From: Streptomyces sp. AC558_RSS880
Lineage (GTDB): Bacteria > Actinomycetota > Actinomycetes > Streptomycetales > Streptomycetaceae
Assembly (NCBI RefSeq): GCF_019049255.1
Contig: NZ_JAGMUJ010000084.1
Span: 124,001-188,000 of the forward strand
Length of the DNA stretch: 64,000 nt
Reading direction: 5' to 3'
A program made the translations under genes and the position numbers. The first letter of the stretch is position 1; every line of letters begins with the position of its first letter. The notes below the pieces were generated by a model. It saw nothing but the letters and a program-made list of their open reading frames with translations, searched no databases and was not told the origin of the DNA. Below are positions 61,805 through 64,000 of the stretch, piece after piece.

Positions 61805-62218
61805 ATGAACCACAACGCATCCCTGTCGACACCGCCCCGCCGCACACGCAGGACCGTGTTTCTCGGCCTGGCGGTCCTCGGCACGGTGAGCGCCGCGCTC
61901 GTCGTGCGGCGGCCGCTCATGATGGCCGCCCCGATGTGCGTGGCCGGGCGGTGGCAGGGCTGCTTCGGGACGTTCAACGGTGTGGTGCTCATGACGTTGG
62001 CCGCGCTGCCGTTGGCCGCGCTGGTGGCGTGGGCGCTGGCACGCCGTCGGCGTGCCGCAGGCGTCACCGCGGCGTGGCGGATGTCGCTGGCCGAGGTGGG
62101 GATGGTTCACGGGACGGTGCCGTTCGCGGCACGGGAGGAGGTCGGTTGCGTTCGCGAATCCGGGCGGCGCGCGTCCCGCCGGGACCGGACGGGCCGGCGC
62201 GGGGAGCCGGAACGATAA
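61805..62218 (+). pseudogene. Truncated VanZ-like membrane protein
   Basis: A 137-residue frame with two membrane segments (VFLGLAVLGTVSAALVV; VVLMTLAALPLAALVAWAL) and then WRMSLAEVGMVHGTVPFAA, which resembles the conserved segment R-x-SLAEVG-x3-GT-x-PW of actinomycete VanZ-like proteins. After it the sequence changes abruptly to R/G/E-rich residues and stops, where family members normally continue for about 80 or more residues with further helices. The gene therefore looks cut short by deletion or frameshift. It could still be expressed as a small two-helix protein. Confidence 0.55.
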
Positions 62219-62250
62219 AATATCCCCATACTGGAATGAAGTGGGCGAAA

Positions 62251-64000
62251 ATGGCACTACAGGACAAGGGTGCTGAGAGCCGGCCCGACGGCGCGCCCGG
62301 GCCGTACACCACGACCTCGACCACCGCCGTCGCCATCGCCGACGAACGGGGTGTGATCACGGGGTGGAGCGAGGAAGCCCGGAGCCTGCTCGGTTACGTA
62401 CCCGGGGAGGTCGTCTCACGCCCCGCGGCCGATCTGCTCGTCTCGCGCCTCCCCCCGTCGGCCCTGCGCCGTCTGGCGGAACAGGCGCCGTGGTACGGCG
62501 TCCTCCCGGCTCGGCACCGGGACGGCCGGACGGTGGACGTGGCGGTCCGGGCCCGTCCGTGCCCGGACGGGGGCGGGCGGACCCAGTGGGTCCTCACGGC
62601 CTCGGTCGCGGACGGCCCGAGCCTGCCCGGGGACAAGGACACCCTGCTGAGGGAACTCACCCTGTCCCAGCTCCCGGTCGCCGTGGCGTTCTACGACCGG
62701 GACAACCGGGCGGTGGGAGCCAACGACGTGATAGCCCGGATAGTGGGCCTGCCCGAGGAGCAGATACGCGGGCGCCGCCTCAGGGACTTCCTGCCCAGTC
62801 CGGCGTACGACGAGTTCACGGAGCTCCAGGACCAGGTGGTGCGCACCGGGGAACCCGCGCACGTGGTCCGGCACCTCCGGGCACCCAGCGAGTCACGAGG
62901 GCGTGTCTGGTCCGTGTTCCTCTCTCCGTTGAAGAACCACCTCGGCCAGGTGCAGGGATCGTCCATCGCGCTTCTCGACATCACCGAGCAGTACCTGGCC
63001 CGCCAGCGGCTGCAGCTGGTCGACGAGGCCGGCAACCGCATCGGCAGCACCCTGGACGTCACCCGTACCGCGCAGGAACTGGTCGACGTGGTCGTCCCCC
63101 GGCTCGCGGACTACGCATCCGTCGATCTGCTGGAGTTCATCCACCGCGGCGAGGAGCCGCCCGACGGCCCGCCGTGCGATCCGATCACCATGCGCCGGAC
63201 CGCCCGGCAGGCAGGCACCGACGCCCTCCTCGGCATCATGCTCCGGCTGGGGAGCAAGGTGGAGTACCCGGTGTCCGCGCCTACGGCCGAGTGTCTGGCC
63301 ACCGGCCGTTCCGCAGTGTACGAGGTGAACGACTCCTCCATGGCCCGGTGGACGGCCCAGGACCCCGAGCGGGCCACCCGGCTCCTCCGGTCCGGGGCGC
63401 ACTCGGTGATGGTGGTGCCGATGCGCGCTCGCGGTGTCACTCTCGGCTCGGTCTTCCTGGGCCGCACCCGACACCCGGAGACGTTCGCACAGGACGACGT
63501 CCTGCTGGCCGAGGAGATCACCGCCAGGGCCGCGGTGTGCATCGACAACGCCCGTCGCTACACCCGTGAGCGCGTCACGGCCGTGACCCTGCAGCGCAGT
63601 CTGCTGCCCGTGACCCTGCCCCGCCAGTCGGCGGTCGAGGCCGCCTCCCGCTACCTGCCCGCCGGGGGCCGGGCCGGCGTGGGCGGTGACTGGTTCGACG
63701 TCATCCCGCTCTCCGGCGCCCGGGTCGCCCTGGTGGTCGGTGACGTCGTCGGCCACGGGGTCCAGGCCTCCGCCACCATGGGGCGGCTGCGCACGGCCGT
63801 CCGGACCCTGGCCGACATCGACCTGCCGCCCGACGAGCTGCTCACCCACCTCGACGACGTCGTCATCCGTCTGTCCTCCGAGGCCGCGGCCGACGCCGAC
63901 ATCGCCGGAGACATCGGCGCCACCTGTCTCTACGCGGTCTACGACCCCGTCTCCCGCCGCTGTTCCCTGGCCCGTGCCGGCCACCCGCCACCCGTCGTGG
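62251..64000 (+). CDS. PAS-GAF-PP2C (SpoIIE-type) phosphatase, cut by window edge
   Basis: An open frame of 583 codons runs off the right end. Residues about 20-130 form a PAS domain (GVITGWSEEARSLLGYVPGE), a second PAS follows (LPVAVAFYDRDNRAVGANDV), then a GAF domain (about 250-430) and the start of a PP2C/SpoIIE phosphatase with VGGDWFDVIPLSGARVALVV and GDVVGHGVQASATMGRLR metal-binding residues. ATG 62251 is used; ATG 62236 in the same frame is possible, and neither has a strong ribosome site. Such proteins dephosphorylate anti-sigma antagonists or act in stress signalling in Streptomyces. Confidence 0.9.
   Translation, partial: MALQDKGAESRPDGAPGPYTTTSTTAVAIADERGVITGWSEEARSLLGYVPGEVVSRPAADLLVSRLPPSALRRLAEQAPWYGVLPARHRDGRTVDVAVRARPCPDGGGRTQWVLTASVADGPSLPGDKDTLLRELTLSQLPVAVAFYDRDNRAVGANDVIARIVGLPEEQIRGRRLRDFLPSPAYDEFTELQDQVVRTGEPAHVVRHLRAPSESRGRVWSVFLSPLKNHLGQVQGSSIALLDITEQYLARQRLQLVDEAGNRIGSTLDVTRTAQELVDVVVPRLADYASVDLLEFIHRGEEPPDGPPCDPITMRRTARQAGTDALLGIMLRLGSKVEYPVSAPTAECLATGRSAVYEVNDSSMARWTAQDPERATRLLRSGAHSVMVVPMRARGVTLGSVFLGRTRHPETFAQDDVLLAEEITARAAVCIDNARRYTRERVTAVTLQRSLLPVTLPRQSAVEAASRYLPAGGRAGVGGDWFDVIPLSGARVALVVGDVVGHGVQASATMGRLRTAVRTLADIDLPPDELLTHLDDVVIRLSSEAAADADIAGDIGATCLYAVYDPVSRRCSLARAGHPPPVV

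Noticed and set aside
62364..63569. Plus-strand frame inside the phosphatase gene
   Set aside because: It is out of frame with the PAS-GAF-PP2C sequence, which continues through the whole region and off the edge.

Overview
The window is a 64 kb piece of a high-GC actinomycete chromosome, almost certainly Streptomyces. The base composition is uniformly GC-rich, with the strong third-position GC bias of that genus. GTG starts and ATGA/GTGA stop-start overlaps are common, several extracytoplasmic-function sigma factors occur, many proteins are secreted, and a few rare TTA (bldA-type) codons sit in exported-product genes. No tRNA, rRNA, CRISPR array, insertion sequence or phage gene was seen.

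Region 1 (1-20650) is one long plus-strand polysaccharide operon cut at its left edge. It encodes an AsnB-type amidotransferase, a fused alcohol dehydrogenase/Gfo-Idh oxidoreductase, a heparinase II/III-like lyase, a secreted beta-helix lipoprotein, a Wzy/WaaL-like membrane protein, two glycosyltransferases, a sugar C-methyltransferase, an RfbF-like nucleotidyltransferase, a PIG-L deacetylase, an SDR epimerase, a DUF4910 aminopeptidase-like protein, a Wzx-like flippase, a pyruvyltransferase, an RmlC-like epimerase and a class III aminotransferase. Most junctions overlap, so the set probably makes, exports, modifies and trims one secreted glycan carrying amidated or pyruvylated and branched sugars. 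Two of its genes contain TTA codons.

Region 2 (20650-28260) is mixed metabolism and envelope: two PAP2 phosphatases, a secreted alpha/beta hydrolase, a DHFR-like protein, and a sodium:solute symporter with a small DUF485-like partner, followed by nearly 1 kb without a convincing gene.

Region 3 (28497-40357) is a signalling and envelope block. A two-gene operon encodes a small helical protein and an NB-ARC/TPR (NLR-like) ATPase. A near-identical Q/G/N-rich peptide lies at the C-terminus of the first and the N-terminus of the second, which is the geometry expected of amyloid-motif signalling pairs. Next come a secreted serine hydrolase with an SH3 tail, an FHA protein translationally coupled to a transmembrane Ser/Thr kinase whose outer domain resembles a lytic transglycosylase, a small secreted protein, and a lipoprotein/adaptor/ABC transporter operon. 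The two secreted-protein genes share a palindrome-plus-minus-10 promoter layout.

Region 4 (40360-64000) is accessory: a GH92 mannosidase behind a LacI-type operator, a HEAT-repeat protein, a decayed quinone oxidoreductase beside an HxlR regulator, an amidohydrolase, a NUDIX hydrolase, an ECF sigma factor with a tandemly duplicated sensor domain, an ECF41-type sigma factor with its oxidoreductase, AraC-, TetR- and MerR-family regulators with neighbouring targets, NAD synthase, a truncated VanZ-like gene and a PAS-GAF-PP2C phosphatase running off the right edge.
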